Assembly: GCA_900544865.1 (NCBI GenBank)
Contig: UQXA01000003.1
Coordinates: 51,696 to 115,695 of the forward strand
Origin: an uncultured Collinsella sp.
Lineage (GTDB): Bacteria > Actinomycetota > Coriobacteriia > Coriobacteriales > Coriobacteriaceae
Reading direction: 5' to 3'
DNA length: 64,000 nt
In this document: positions 10,267-19,522 of the stretch, piece by piece
Layout: every line of letters begins with the position of its first letter
Numbering within the stretch: position 1 is the stretch's first letter
Program-made: the position numbers and the translations under genes
The notes under the pieces: model-generated
Seen by the model: only the letters and a program-made list of their open reading frames with translations
What the model was told of the DNA's origin: nothing
Databases searched by the model: none

Positions 10267-10950
10267 ATGTCCGATTCGAGCGACAGTTCTAAGCCGCGAC
10301 CCAAGACCGCGGCCGTTCCACACTACACGGTGGGTGAGGAGATCATGAACTCCGTCACCCATGGTGTCGGCTGCCTGTTGGGTATCGCGGGCCTGGTGCT
10401 CCTGATCGTATTCGCCGCCCTGCGCGGCGGAGGCCCGGCCCACATGGCCGCGGCAATTGTCTATGGCGTCAGCATTATCCTCGAATACCTAGCCTCCACG
10501 CTCTACCACGCGATTCAGCCCGCGCGCGCCAAGCGCGTGTTTCGCATCATCGATCACAGCTGCATCTACCTGCTCATAGCCGGCAGCTATACGCCGTTTT
10601 GCCTCATTACGCTCGCAAACGACGGCGGCGCTGTGCTGTTCTTTGCCGTATGGGCCATCGCCATCATCGGCATCGCCCTCGAGTGCTTCCTGCGCGAGCG
10701 CCAGCCGCATTGGGTAAGCGGCCTGGTCTATCTGCTGATGGGCTGGCTCGTTGTCTTTAAGCTGCCCGAACTTGTGGCGCTGCTCAACCCCGTGGCACTT
10801 GCCCTGCTCGCCGTCGGCGGCGTGTGCTACACCGCGGGCGTGCCGTTCTATATCGCCAAAAACGTGCGCTATCTGCACAGCGTGTTTCACCTGTGGGTGC
10901 TCGCCGGCAGCATCTTCCAGTTCATGGCGGTGATCCTCTTCGTAATCTAG
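10267..10950 (+). CDS. Hemolysin III family (HlyIII/PAQR) membrane protein
   Basis: A 227-residue integral membrane protein with seven hydrophobic segments after a charged N-tail of about 30 residues. It carries the family marks: SVTHGVG near the first helix, LYHAIQP and IDHSCIYLLIAGSYTPF in the middle, and HSVFHLWVLAGS near the end. These histidines bind zinc in PAQR relatives. The role in bacteria is poorly known. The start ATG has GGAGGA about 10 bases upstream. It is alone between two transcription breaks. Confidence 0.87.
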   Translation: MSDSSDSSKPRPKTAAVPHYTVGEEIMNSVTHGVGCLLGIAGLVLLIVFAALRGGGPAHMAAAIVYGVSIILEYLASTLYHAIQPARAKRVFRIIDHSCIYLLIAGSYTPFCLITLANDGGAVLFFAVWAIAIIGIALECFLRERQPHWVSGLVYLLMGWLVVFKLPELVALLNPVALALLAVGGVCYTAGVPFYIAKNVRYLHSVFHLWVLAGSIFQFMAVILFVI

Positions 10951-11057
10951 CGACCGCGCCCACGGCCCCGCTCTCGCGGGCGACCGGCGCAATTGCCGTA
11001 TCCGCCATCAACGTTTTACCCTAACGTCCCGAATCTTGGAGGTTCGAGAAACTCCCG

Positions 11058-12431
11058 ATGGACATAACCATCTCCCTTATTACCACGCTCGTCCTTACGC
11101 TTATCAACGGCTACTTCTCCATGTCCGAGATGGCTCTCACCACGGCCAAGCGCGCCGTGTTGGAGCACGATGCCGAGGAGGGCGATAAGCGTGCCGAGCA
11201 TGCCGTCCAGCTCGCCGCCGACTCCGATCAGCTGTTGGCCACCATCCAGGTCGCCATCACGCTCGTGGGCTTCGCCTCGTCTGCCGTCGCCTCGACGAGC
11301 CTGTCCGATCCGCTTGCCACGTGGCTCATGAGCTTTGGCATCGCGCCGCTCTCCGCCATCGCGCGCGGCCTGGCGCCGGTCATCATCACCGTCGCGGTCG
11401 CCTTCGTGTCCATCGTGATCGGCGAGCTCGTCCCCAAGCGCATCGGCCTGGCCAATGCCGAGGGCGTGTCCAAGCAGGTCGTGGGCCCGCTTTCCGTGTT
11501 CCAGAAGATTGCTCGCCCGCTCGTGTGGCTGACTGGCGCTTGCTCCGATGGCCTGGCCCGCATCCTGCGCATCAAGAGCGCCGACGACCGCCAGAACGTC
11601 TCGGAAGAAGAGATCAAGTACATGGTCTCGGAGCAGGACGACCTGCTCGACGAGGAAAAGCGCATGATCCACGAGATCTTCGACCTGGGCGACACCGTTG
11701 CCCGCGAGGTCATGGTGCCGCGCGTGGACACCACCATGTGCGAGGACGACGAGACGGTCGCCGACGTGTTGTCCACCATGCGCCAGACCGGCTTCAGCCG
11801 CATCCCCGTCTATCACGAGGATCCCGACAACGTCGCCGGCATTGCGCACATCAAGGACCTGATCCAACCCGCGCTCGACGGCAAGGGTGACCAGCCCATC
11901 GCCGGCTTTTTGCGCGACGCCACCTTTGTGCCCGACACCAAGGACATCCTGCCGCTACTGTCCGAGATGCAGACCTCGCACGACCAGATCGTGGTGGTCG
12001 TGGACGAGTACGGCGGCACGGCCGGCATTATCACCATCGAGGATATCGTCGAGGAGATCGTCGGCGAGATCGAGGACGAGTTCGACCCCGACAACAAGTA
12101 TCTCACGCGCCTTTCGCGCCGCGAGTGGCTCGTTGATGGGCGTTTTTCGTGCGATGACGCGATTGAGCTTGGTTGGCCGCTTGAGGAAAGCGATGATTAT
12201 GAGACCATCGCCGGCTGGATTTTGGAGCTTTGTGACTCGGTGCCCGACATCGGAGAGGTGTTTGAGGTCGCGGGGTACAAGTTCAAGGTGCAGTCGATGC
12301 GTGGCCAGCGCATCTCGCTCATTCGCGTGATTGCTCCGGCCGAAACCGATAAGAAGGATTCCGAGTCTTCGGTAGACGAGCCGACGACGTCGGGTGCGGG
12401 TTCCGCGAATCCGCACGACGGCGACGAGTAG
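11058..12431 (+). CDS. CNNM/CorC family protein (DUF21, CBS pair, CorC_HlyC)
   Basis: A 457-residue membrane protein with an N-terminal DUF21 domain (about 1-190, four membrane segments), a CBS pair (about 205-330) and a C-terminal CorC_HlyC domain (about 345-425). Relatives are magnesium and cobalt efflux or Mg homeostasis proteins whose CBS pair senses nucleotides or Mg. The acidic, Ser/Thr-rich last 35 residues are extra. The next gene starts 24 bases downstream. Given the Mg transporters at 16.4 and 60 kb, a role in Mg balance is a reasonable inference. Confidence 0.87.
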   Translation: MDITISLITTLVLTLINGYFSMSEMALTTAKRAVLEHDAEEGDKRAEHAVQLAADSDQLLATIQVAITLVGFASSAVASTSLSDPLATWLMSFGIAPLSAIARGLAPVIITVAVAFVSIVIGELVPKRIGLANAEGVSKQVVGPLSVFQKIARPLVWLTGACSDGLARILRIKSADDRQNVSEEEIKYMVSEQDDLLDEEKRMIHEIFDLGDTVAREVMVPRVDTTMCEDDETVADVLSTMRQTGFSRIPVYHEDPDNVAGIAHIKDLIQPALDGKGDQPIAGFLRDATFVPDTKDILPLLSEMQTSHDQIVVVVDEYGGTAGIITIEDIVEEIVGEIEDEFDPDNKYLTRLSRREWLVDGRFSCDDAIELGWPLEESDDYETIAGWILELCDSVPDIGEVFEVAGYKFKVQSMRGQRISLIRVIAPAETDKKDSESSVDEPTTSGAGSANPHDGDE

Positions 12432-12455
12432 GACAAGGAAGAGTAGGGGAGAGTT

Positions 12456-13301
12456 ATGGCAGGCCTGTTCAACATCCTTAAGGTCACCGTCAGCGAGGAC
12501 AAGATCTGCGCGCATGTGCTGGTGAACCCCGGCATGCCGCTCATGACCTCGGAGGATATCGAGGCCACGGCGCGCGTGTACTACCTGGTGCCGGCGATTG
12601 CCAAGCACCTGTGCCTGGGCGATTCCGGCCGCGAGTTCCAGGACTGCATGGGCCAGACCGAGCTCTGCCACTTGCTGGAGCACGTGACGGTTGAGCTCAT
12701 GAACGAGACCGGTCTTGCCGGTAGCATCTCGTGCGGCCGCACGCGCGTAAGCGAGCACGACGAGCGCGTCTTTGAGGTTGAGCTTTCGTGCCCCGACGAC
12801 GCGCTGGCCATCGGCGCGCTGTCTTCGGCCACCTTTATGATGGACTGGGCCTATCTGCACGCCGACCAGCCTGCCCCTGACGTGGAAGGCACGGTCGCGG
12901 GCCTGCGCAACCTGGTACTGGGCATGCGCGCCGAGGCCGAGGGCAAGGATCCTCACGAGGCCGTCGCCGCTGCGAACGGCGAAGATGCTGCCGAGGACGA
13001 GGGCGCTGACGAGGGCGCTGACGAGGGCGATGCGCCGGTCGACGCCGAGCCCGTTTCCGATGCGACCGCCGAGCCCGTTCCCACCGAGCCCCAGGGTGTC
13101 CCCAACTTTGACGACGAGCCCCAGGTGGCGATTGATACCGAGGGCGCGGTTGCCGAGAACCACGAGGCCTCCGCTGCCGTCTTTGGCGGTGCGGCGACGG
13201 TTCCGGCAGGACCTGCGCATGAGGGCGGTCTGCCGCTCGTGGACGGCGCCGGCGAGGACCCGGGTGCCACGGTGGCCATGCCGGCTATGCCCCAGGAGTA
13301 G
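12456..13301 (+). CDS. Free-standing cyanophycin-synthetase-type N-terminal domain with acidic tail
   Basis: A 281-residue protein. Residues 1 to about 150 resemble the N-terminal region of cyanophycin synthetase (CphA): LCHLLEHVTVELMNETG followed by GRTRVSEHDERVFEVEL matches the family pattern of an EHVALEL helix then GRTR. The ATP-grasp and Mur-ligase domains of CphA are absent. Instead, the last 130 residues are acidic, Ala/Pro/Glu-rich and low in complexity. The start has GGGGAGAG upstream. The function is unknown. The CphA likeness is recognised by eye and not by search. Confidence 0.6.
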   Translation: MAGLFNILKVTVSEDKICAHVLVNPGMPLMTSEDIEATARVYYLVPAIAKHLCLGDSGREFQDCMGQTELCHLLEHVTVELMNETGLAGSISCGRTRVSEHDERVFEVELSCPDDALAIGALSSATFMMDWAYLHADQPAPDVEGTVAGLRNLVLGMRAEAEGKDPHEAVAAANGEDAAEDEGADEGADEGDAPVDAEPVSDATAEPVPTEPQGVPNFDDEPQVAIDTEGAVAENHEASAAVFGGAATVPAGPAHEGGLPLVDGAGEDPGATVAMPAMPQE

Positions 13302-13380
13302 GCCTAGGCGTTTATCACCATCACATACCTGCGCCTTTGCCGTACGCAGATGAGCGGAGCGGCAAGTGATGCGCTGCGGG

Positions 13381-13386
13381 TATAAT
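13381..13386 (+). promoter_or_regulatory. Candidate -10 box for the YtxH operon
   Basis: A perfect TATAAT lies 52 bases before the YtxH start. No convincing -35 box is visible at the expected distance, so this is a weak call. Confidence 0.35.
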
Positions 13387-13437
13387 GGACAGCATTCAAA
13401 CGGTGGGCACCGACGTGCCCGCAGGAGAGGAATGATC

Positions 13438-13827
13438 ATGGGTAAGACTTTCAGCTTTGTCTCCGGCGCACTTTTTGGTGCCGCTGCCGGCGCTATTGTC
13501 GGCGTTGCTCTGGCCCCGCGCTCGGGCGCCGAGACCCGCGCCATGGCTGCCGATATCGCCAACGACGCCTGGGACAATATGCGCGACACCTACGAGCACA
13601 GCGCCGAGGAGGCCCGTGCTGCGGTGAATGACTTTGGCCCGATGGTCGACGCCAAGACCGACGACCTGCGCGCCAAGGTCGACCTGGCCCGCGAGCGCAT
13701 GGACCAGCTGCGCGAGCAGCTCAACGACGCCATTTCGGGCGGCAACGTGACGCCTGCCGCCGACGTCGTGGTCGAGAACGCCGTCGAGGCTGATACCGAG
13801 GCTGCGGAGCCCTCGACCGAGGCATAA
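13438..13827 (+). CDS. YtxH domain protein
   Basis: A 129-residue small envelope protein of the YtxH (general stress) family. It has an N-terminal glycine/alanine-rich hydrophobic helix (about 5-28) and then a long amphipathic helix rich in Ala, Asp, Arg and Glu. ATG 13438 is chosen over ATG 13432 because GGAGAGG sits 7 bases before it. The stop overlaps the next start by one base, so the two are co-translated. Confidence 0.75.
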   Translation: MGKTFSFVSGALFGAAAGAIVGVALAPRSGAETRAMAADIANDAWDNMRDTYEHSAEEARAAVNDFGPMVDAKTDDLRAKVDLARERMDQLREQLNDAISGGNVTPAADVVVENAVEADTEAAEPSTEA

Positions 13828-14582
13828 TGCGCGCCGGGGATTTTGTCGGCGCCAAGATCTATCGCAAGCCTACCGAGGACAAGCGCACCAAAAAGGACGG
13901 CACACCGCGCAGCCCTAAAAAGCTCGGAAAGATTCACTTTCCGGTCTTTACCCCGGGCGGTACGCGCGTGGTCGGCTTTATGGTCCGCCAGTCCGATATC
14001 GCGGGCATGATCGAGCGTCCCGATCGGTTCGTAGCGCTCGACGCCATTGGTGTCTACGAGGGCGCCATTGCGGTCGATGACGTCAAGGACACGTACGATG
14101 CCGCCGCCGCCAAGCGCCTCGACATCAACCTGGACGATTGCATCATCTGGGTCGGTATGGACGTGCGCACGGAATCGGGCGACGTCGTGGGCTATTGCTC
14201 GGACGTTGAGTTCAAGCCACGCTCGGGCATCGTGCAGGCATTCTATGTGACCGCTGGTGCTGCTTCGAGTGTTTTGGTCGGTGACACGCAGATGCCGCCG
14301 ACGATGCTGCGCGGCTATGCGGACGGCGCGATGATTGTTTCGGACGAGGTCAAGTCGCTCGGGTATTCGGGCGGTGCGGCTGCCAAGGCCGCCGAGGCCA
14401 GCGTCGTGGTGGGCGACAAGGTCAAAAAGGGCGCCAAGGTGCTCGACGACAAGGGATCGGTTGCCGTGGACAAGGGCAGCCGCGCACTGGGCAAGCAGCT
14501 CGGCAAGACGCGCGGCATGTTCAAGGCCTTTAAGGACGAATACCAAAAGGCGAGCGGAGGCTCGTCAAAAGCTACAAAATAG
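13827..14582 (+). CDS. PRC-barrel-like protein
   Basis: A 251-residue protein with two PRC-barrel-like segments: GKIHFPVFTPGGTRVVGFMV (about 32-51) and CIIWVGMDVRTESGDVVGYC (about 108-127). A lysine/alanine-rich helical tail follows from about 185. PRC barrels occur in RNA-processing and regulatory proteins, and one also starts the MgtE-like protein at 16390. The start overlaps the YtxH stop, so it belongs to that operon. The role is unknown. Confidence 0.65.
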   Translation: MRAGDFVGAKIYRKPTEDKRTKKDGTPRSPKKLGKIHFPVFTPGGTRVVGFMVRQSDIAGMIERPDRFVALDAIGVYEGAIAVDDVKDTYDAAAAKRLDINLDDCIIWVGMDVRTESGDVVGYCSDVEFKPRSGIVQAFYVTAGAASSVLVGDTQMPPTMLRGYADGAMIVSDEVKSLGYSGGAAAKAAEASVVVGDKVKKGAKVLDDKGSVAVDKGSRALGKQLGKTRGMFKAFKDEYQKASGGSSKATK

Positions 14583-14603
14583 CGACGTACCAAATGATGG
14601 GAG

Positions 14604-14640
14604 GCAAGCCGGAGACCTGTTGCTCCGGCTTGCTGTGTTT
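14604..14640 (+). terminator. Terminator after the YtxH/PRC operon
   Basis: The stem GCAAGCCGGAG pairs with CTCCGGCTTGC and is followed by a short T-rich run. Confidence 0.7.
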
Positions 14641-14654
14641 ATGGGGGAGGGCAC

Positions 14655-16061
14655 ATGCGCCAAAACGGATCCAACTTAAACGGGCGTTCGGGTGCGCGTC
14701 CGACGGCGCGCCGCGACCTGGGGCAGCTGCCTAGCGGTCAGCGCAAACGTCACCGTAAGCCCGGCGCGATGTATCTCAACCATAGCCGCGGCTTTAGCGA
14801 TCGCAGCGCGCGCATCGGCAACAGCCGCACACCCCGTCGTTCGTCTCGCCTGCCCTATGCACTCATCGCCGTGGGTTGCGCGCTCGTGCTGTTTATCGCT
14901 GCCGTCGTGGGCTACGTCAACCGCAGCGTGGACGTGGAGCTCAACGGCCAGAAGACCGCGGTGCGCGTGGGCTCTACGCTGCAGAATCTCATCGACGAAC
15001 AGGATTTGACTGACACCTACGACGCAGGCGACCTGCTGGCCGTCGATGACAGTGTGCTCAAGCGCCATGGAGGCGAAAAGCTGTCGGTGAAGGTCGACGG
15101 CAAGCGCGTGAAGCAGGGCAAATGGGATAGCCGCGAACTCGAGGGTGGCGAGAAGGTGACGGTCAAGAATGGCCGTAACACCTACGAGAAACACGAGGTT
15201 CAGGCTACGGTTATCGAGCCCAAGCTCAAGGTCGAGGGCACGGGCGCTATCGAGTATGTGCAGACGTGGGGTGTCCAGGGCCGCTCCGAGGTGTGGGTTG
15301 GTGAGCAGTCGGGCAAGACGCAGGATCGCGGCGAGGTTGTGCCCGCCACCGATTGCGTTGTTGCGTGCGCCAGCGTGGCGCCCAAGGGCAACAAAAAGTA
15401 CGTGGCGCTGACGTTTGACGAGGGTCCGAGCGGCGCCACCAAACAGATCTTGCAGGTGCTCAAGGAAAAGGGCGTCACCGCGACGTTCTTCCTTTCGGGC
15501 GATGCGGTCGAGGCCTCGCCTGCCATGGCCAAGGCGATTGTCGATGCCGGGTGCGAGATCGGATCCAACAGCTACAGCGACGATTCGCTCAAGGGTCAGA
15601 AACGTGAGGCGGTGCGCGAGCAGATTACGAAAGGCACCGATGCGATTAAGTCGGCGACCGGCGTGAAGACGATGCTGCTGCGTGCTCCCTACGCTGCCTT
15701 TGACGAGCAAAACTGGATTGATGCGATGGACCTGGTCTCCGCCGTGGTCTCGTGGAATATCGACTCGGGCGACTGGCTGCTCAACGGTGCCGACGAGCAG
15801 GTCTCGACGGTGCTCGATTCGGTGACGCCGGGCAATATCGTGCTGCTCACCGATAGAGACGAATGCGCTGAGCAGACACTCGAGGCGCTGCCACAGATTA
15901 TCGACGGCCTTGTCGCCGACGGCTACAAGATCGTGACGCTCAGCGACCTGGTCAAGACGGACACGTCGCTGAGCAAAAAGCTCACCTCGTTGACGAAGGC
16001 CACCATGCCCAAGGACGCCGTGTTCCCCCAACTTGCCGAGGACGACGACACCACAGAGTAG
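14655..16061 (+). CDS. Polysaccharide deacetylase (NodB)-like protein with altered active site
   Basis: A 468-residue exported protein. A basic N-tail of about 70 residues leads to a signal-anchor helix (about 72-92), then a DUF348/ubiquitin-like region (about 95-180) and a NodB fold (about 252-450). Motif 1 reads TFDEGPS where the family has TFDDGPS. Motif 2 reads GSNSYSDDSL where GNHTxxHxxL is normal. Motif 3 RAPYAAF and motif 4 DSGDW are near normal. Motif 5 has LLTD for LLHD. All metal or catalytic histidines are thus replaced, so an inactive or repurposed sugar-binding fold is likely. Confidence 0.82.
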   Translation: MRQNGSNLNGRSGARPTARRDLGQLPSGQRKRHRKPGAMYLNHSRGFSDRSARIGNSRTPRRSSRLPYALIAVGCALVLFIAAVVGYVNRSVDVELNGQKTAVRVGSTLQNLIDEQDLTDTYDAGDLLAVDDSVLKRHGGEKLSVKVDGKRVKQGKWDSRELEGGEKVTVKNGRNTYEKHEVQATVIEPKLKVEGTGAIEYVQTWGVQGRSEVWVGEQSGKTQDRGEVVPATDCVVACASVAPKGNKKYVALTFDEGPSGATKQILQVLKEKGVTATFFLSGDAVEASPAMAKAIVDAGCEIGSNSYSDDSLKGQKREAVREQITKGTDAIKSATGVKTMLLRAPYAAFDEQNWIDAMDLVSAVVSWNIDSGDWLLNGADEQVSTVLDSVTPGNIVLLTDRDECAEQTLEALPQIIDGLVADGYKIVTLSDLVKTDTSLSKKLTSLTKATMPKDAVFPQLAEDDDTTE

Positions 16062-16389
16062 TCATTGGGTAGTCGTTTAAGAACGTCCCCAACGGCTATG
16101 TCACGGATGCGTCAGCGTTTGGTATGCCTGCAATGTGCAGCGCATAAATTCGATGCCGCAGGGCGATGCTGATGCTATAGTTACTGCGGTTAATGAGGGT
16201 CAAGAGAAAGGTTACAGGTGAAATCCAAACCTCGACCATACAGTCGATGACCCCATGCAGGTGCTTTTTGCGCATGCACGGGGTGTAAGCGTCGAGCGGC
16301 GTGCCGCCCGCGCATGCGTATACATATCCAGAAGCCCCCGGACGCCGCACGCGCGGCCGCGTTCGGAGGAATAATGATGGGGAGCACCA
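16062..16389 (+). promoter_or_regulatory. Long leader of the magnesium operon with a strong stem-loop
   Basis: No gene is seen in these 328 bases. The first 35 carry a GTCCCC-type repeat fragment. Downstream, ACCCCATGCA (16250-16259) pairs with TGCACGGGGT (16275-16284) around a T-rich loop, and several GC-rich inverted segments follow up to 16360. The long structured leader directly before an Mg-transport gene suggests RNA-level control. I could not match it to the M-box consensus, so no class is assigned. Confidence 0.45.
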
Positions 16390-18234
16390 TTGAATTATCT
16401 GAGTGAGATGCTCAAATTGCCGGTCTTGGACGTCGACGGCGAAAAGCTCGGCGTGGTCAACGATTTTGGCATTGCTACCGGCGAAGTTTTTCCGCACGTG
16501 ACGTCGCTCGCGTTCCGCGGCCCCGGCAAGACGCCGTTTATGATCAGCTGGCGCAAATGGGTCGATCGTATCGACGAGACGGGTGTACACCTTAAGACGT
16601 CGGCCACCGAAATCCGTTTTTCGTACCTGCAGCCGACCGAACTCTTGCTTGCCCGTGACGTGCTCAACAAGCAGATCGTCGACACGCAGGGCATGAAGGT
16701 CGTGCGTGTAAACGACATCAAGTTTTCCATGTCGGGCGAAAATCAGCTGCGTCTGCTGGGCGCCGAGGTCGGTGCCCGCGGTCTGCTACGCGCCATCAGC
16801 CCCGCGCTCGAGCATATCGTCGAAGGCTTTATGAAGCACCTGGGCAAGCCGCTCAGTGAGGACATCATCGCTTGGTCCTACATGGACCTGCTCGACCGCT
16901 CGACCAAGAACATTCAACTCTCGGTGTCGCACAAGACGCTTGGCGAGCTGCATCCTGCCGACATCGCCGACATTATCGAGCAGCTCGACCCGCGCCTACG
17001 TGCGCAGGTGTTTGCGCAGCTCGATACTGCCCAGGCCGCCGAGGCCATCTCGGAGTTCGATGACGACGAGCTTATGACCGAGATGCTCGAGGGCCTGTCC
17101 GACACGGACGCATCGTCGATGCTGGCCATGATGGACCCGGACGATGCAGCTGACCTGATCGACGAGCTCGATTACGAGAAGGCCGAGAAGCTCCTGCGCC
17201 TGATGGGCGTCAAGGAGGAGAAGGCGATTCGTAACCTGCTGGGGTATGAGGACAACACCGCCGGCCGCATCATGACCTCGGAGTTTGTCTCCCTGCCCGC
17301 CACGGCAACGGTCGGTGACGCCATCGAGGCGATTCGCGAGCTCGACGAGGACTTCGAGAGCGTCTACTACGTCTATACCGAGGATCCGAGCGGCATGCTG
17401 ACGGGCGTGCTTTCGCTGCGCACGCTGATCGTGGCCGACCGCGACGCCACGCTGGGCCAGCTCGCCTATCGCGATCTGGTCTACGTGTCACCCGACGAGG
17501 ACCAGGAAGACGTGACGGACGAGATGACCAAGTACGACCTGGTTGCCATCCCTGTCTGCGACGAGAACCGTCATATCCTGGGCATCGTGACCTTCGACGA
17601 CGCCATGGACGTTATTGCCGAGGAGCATCAGGAGGACCTGCAGATCGCCGGTGTCGGCTCGGGCGATAGCGCGTCGGACGACTCGACGAACGTGCTCAGC
17701 TGGTTTGTGCATCGCCAGTACTGGGTTGTCGTGTGGGGCATTGCCTCGTGCATCATGGCAACGGTGCTGGGGACGGCGCTCGGCTCCGCGCATCTGGTGG
17801 TGTTCCCCATGTGCGCCATGCCGCTCGTGCTGCTTGCTGCCTCGCGCATGGTGTCGTTCGTCAAGAACTACTTCTTGGAGTATGACGGTCACGACGACGA
17901 GCCCAAGCCGTATCTGGGGTTCTTCTTCCAGAGCACGGGCATGGGCCTGATTCTGTCACTCGTGACCTACCTGTGCGCCCAGCTGGTGCGCACCGCCGCG
18001 TTCCCCGATGCGCCCATGTTTGAGGAGCAACTCTTTACCGGGTCCTTTAATATCGCTGCCATCATTTGCCTGGTTGGCAACATGAGCGCCGTGATTTACC
18101 TGATGGTGCTGTTCTGGCGTGACGAGCATGACCTCAACACGTCGGGCACCGCCATGAACGTTATTGCCGTCATGATCTCGTGCGTAGCGTACTGCGCCGC
18201 TGCGGTGCTGCTCACCATGTCGGTCATTGGTTAG
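16390..18234 (+). CDS. MgtE-type regulatory module (PRC barrel, MgtE_N, CBS) fused to a non-MgtE membrane domain
   Basis: A 614-residue protein. Order: PRC-barrel-like segment (1-75), a second barrel-like repeat (about 85-150), MgtE_N superhelical domain (about 180-285), CBS pair (about 290-425), then four to five membrane helices (about 445-614). The membrane part lacks the Gly/Asn-rich pore motif of true MgtE and is not a recognisable MgtE channel. It begins with TTG at 16390, with GGGGAG five bases upstream; no in-frame ATG fits better. It lies 8 bases before an NRAMP-related transporter, so it may be its Mg-sensing partner. Confidence 0.78.
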   Translation: MNYLSEMLKLPVLDVDGEKLGVVNDFGIATGEVFPHVTSLAFRGPGKTPFMISWRKWVDRIDETGVHLKTSATEIRFSYLQPTELLLARDVLNKQIVDTQGMKVVRVNDIKFSMSGENQLRLLGAEVGARGLLRAISPALEHIVEGFMKHLGKPLSEDIIAWSYMDLLDRSTKNIQLSVSHKTLGELHPADIADIIEQLDPRLRAQVFAQLDTAQAAEAISEFDDDELMTEMLEGLSDTDASSMLAMMDPDDAADLIDELDYEKAEKLLRLMGVKEEKAIRNLLGYEDNTAGRIMTSEFVSLPATATVGDAIEAIRELDEDFESVYYVYTEDPSGMLTGVLSLRTLIVADRDATLGQLAYRDLVYVSPDEDQEDVTDEMTKYDLVAIPVCDENRHILGIVTFDDAMDVIAEEHQEDLQIAGVGSGDSASDDSTNVLSWFVHRQYWVVVWGIASCIMATVLGTALGSAHLVVFPMCAMPLVLLAASRMVSFVKNYFLEYDGHDDEPKPYLGFFFQSTGMGLILSLVTYLCAQLVRTAAFPDAPMFEEQLFTGSFNIAAIICLVGNMSAVIYLMVLFWRDEHDLNTSGTAMNVIAVMISCVAYCAAAVLLTMSVIG

Positions 18235-18242
18235 GTGGTCGC

Positions 18243-19505
18243 GTGCAAAATACCAAGCAAAAGTCGGGCACCAAGCAAAAGTTGACCATCGCGGCCATCT
18301 TTGGCGCTATGGGTCCCGGTCTGCTGGCGGCGCTTTCGGGCAATGACGCCGGCGGCATTGCAACGTATTCCAGCGCGGGCGCCAGCTATGGCTACAAGAT
18401 GCTCTGGATGCTTCCCGTCATGACTGTGCTGCTCATCGTGACGCAGGAGACCGCGGCGCGCTGCGGCTGCGTCACGGGCAAGGGCCTGGCATCGCTCATT
18501 CGCGAGCGCTTTGGCGTGCGCAAGAGTGTACTTGCTATGGCGGCGCTGTTGATCGCCAACACAGCCGTGACCATTTCGGAGTTTGCGGGTATTGCGAGCG
18601 GCCTTGCCCTCTTTGGCGTGCCGGCGAGCATCTCGGTGCCGTTGGTGGCGCTGCTGGTGTGGATGCTTACCATGTCGGGTAGTTTCCAGCGCATCGAGAA
18701 GATTCTGCTGCTGGTGAGCTGCGTGTTCGTGACCTATATTGTCGCCGCGTTCATGGCTGGCCCCAACTGGGGTGAGGTCGCGGTCGACCTGGTCGTGCCT
18801 AACATTCAAAATGACCCCAGCTACGTGTCGCTCGTGGTCGCAACGATCGGTACCACCATCGCGCCGTGGATGATTTTCTTGGCGCAGAACAACGTGGTCG
18901 ATAAGAACGCGGGCGAGGACGATATCGTGCTGCAGCGCATCGATACTGTGAGCGGCTCGCTTGCCGCCGATATCATTGCCGGCTTTATTATCATCACGAC
19001 CGGTACGGTGTTGTTCCCGGCGGGTATTCAGATTAGCGATGCCGCCGATGCTGCCCGCGCGTTGGAGCCTATTGCGGGTCAGTGGTCCACGGTACTGTTT
19101 GCCTCGGGCCTGGTCGCGGCGAGCTTCTTGGCTGCCTGTGTGCTGCCGGGCGTTACGTCGAGCGCTATCTGCGAGGCATTTGGCTGGGAGCGCGGTGCCG
19201 ACCGCAGCTGGGACGAGGCTCCGGTCTATCGCGGCATCATTACGGCCATCATCGGTATCTCTGCCGTGCTGGTGCTTATGCCCGGCGTCGATCTGTTCCA
19301 GATTATGATGACCTCGCAGGTCATCAATGGCGTGCTACTGCCCGTGGTTCTGGTGTTCCAGGTGGTTATTGCCGCTGACCGTCACATTATGGGTGCCAAC
19401 CGCAACGGCCGCGTGTGGAATGTGCTCACTTGGGCGACTATCGGTGTGATTACGGTGCTCACGGTCGTCATGTTTGTTCTGCAGGCGATGGGCTACAGCG
19501 CTTAA
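18243..19505 (+). CDS. NRAMP-related divalent metal transporter, probably Mg (NRMT-like)
   Basis: A 420-residue transporter with about 11 hydrophobic helices. The first helix has SGNDAGG where manganese/iron NRAMPs have the DPGN motif. The sixth-helix motif reads TTIAPWM where the metal-binding methionine (MPH) is expected. Loss of that methionine is a mark of NRAMP-related magnesium transporters (NRMT clade). The start is GTG 18243 with TAGGTGG upstream. It is co-transcribed with the MgtE-module gene. Mg uptake is inferred from motif and context. Confidence 0.8.
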   Translation: MQNTKQKSGTKQKLTIAAIFGAMGPGLLAALSGNDAGGIATYSSAGASYGYKMLWMLPVMTVLLIVTQETAARCGCVTGKGLASLIRERFGVRKSVLAMAALLIANTAVTISEFAGIASGLALFGVPASISVPLVALLVWMLTMSGSFQRIEKILLLVSCVFVTYIVAAFMAGPNWGEVAVDLVVPNIQNDPSYVSLVVATIGTTIAPWMIFLAQNNVVDKNAGEDDIVLQRIDTVSGSLAADIIAGFIIITTGTVLFPAGIQISDAADAARALEPIAGQWSTVLFASGLVAASFLAACVLPGVTSSAICEAFGWERGADRSWDEAPVYRGIITAIIGISAVLVLMPGVDLFQIMMTSQVINGVLLPVVLVFQVVIAADRHIMGANRNGRVWNVLTWATIGVITVLTVVMFVLQAMGYSA

Positions 19506-19522
19506 CGCCCACTTTTGCTTCC

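Noticed and set aside
16096..16389. An M-box magnesium riboswitch
   Set aside because: The conserved M-box core was not found; only a general structured leader is supported.
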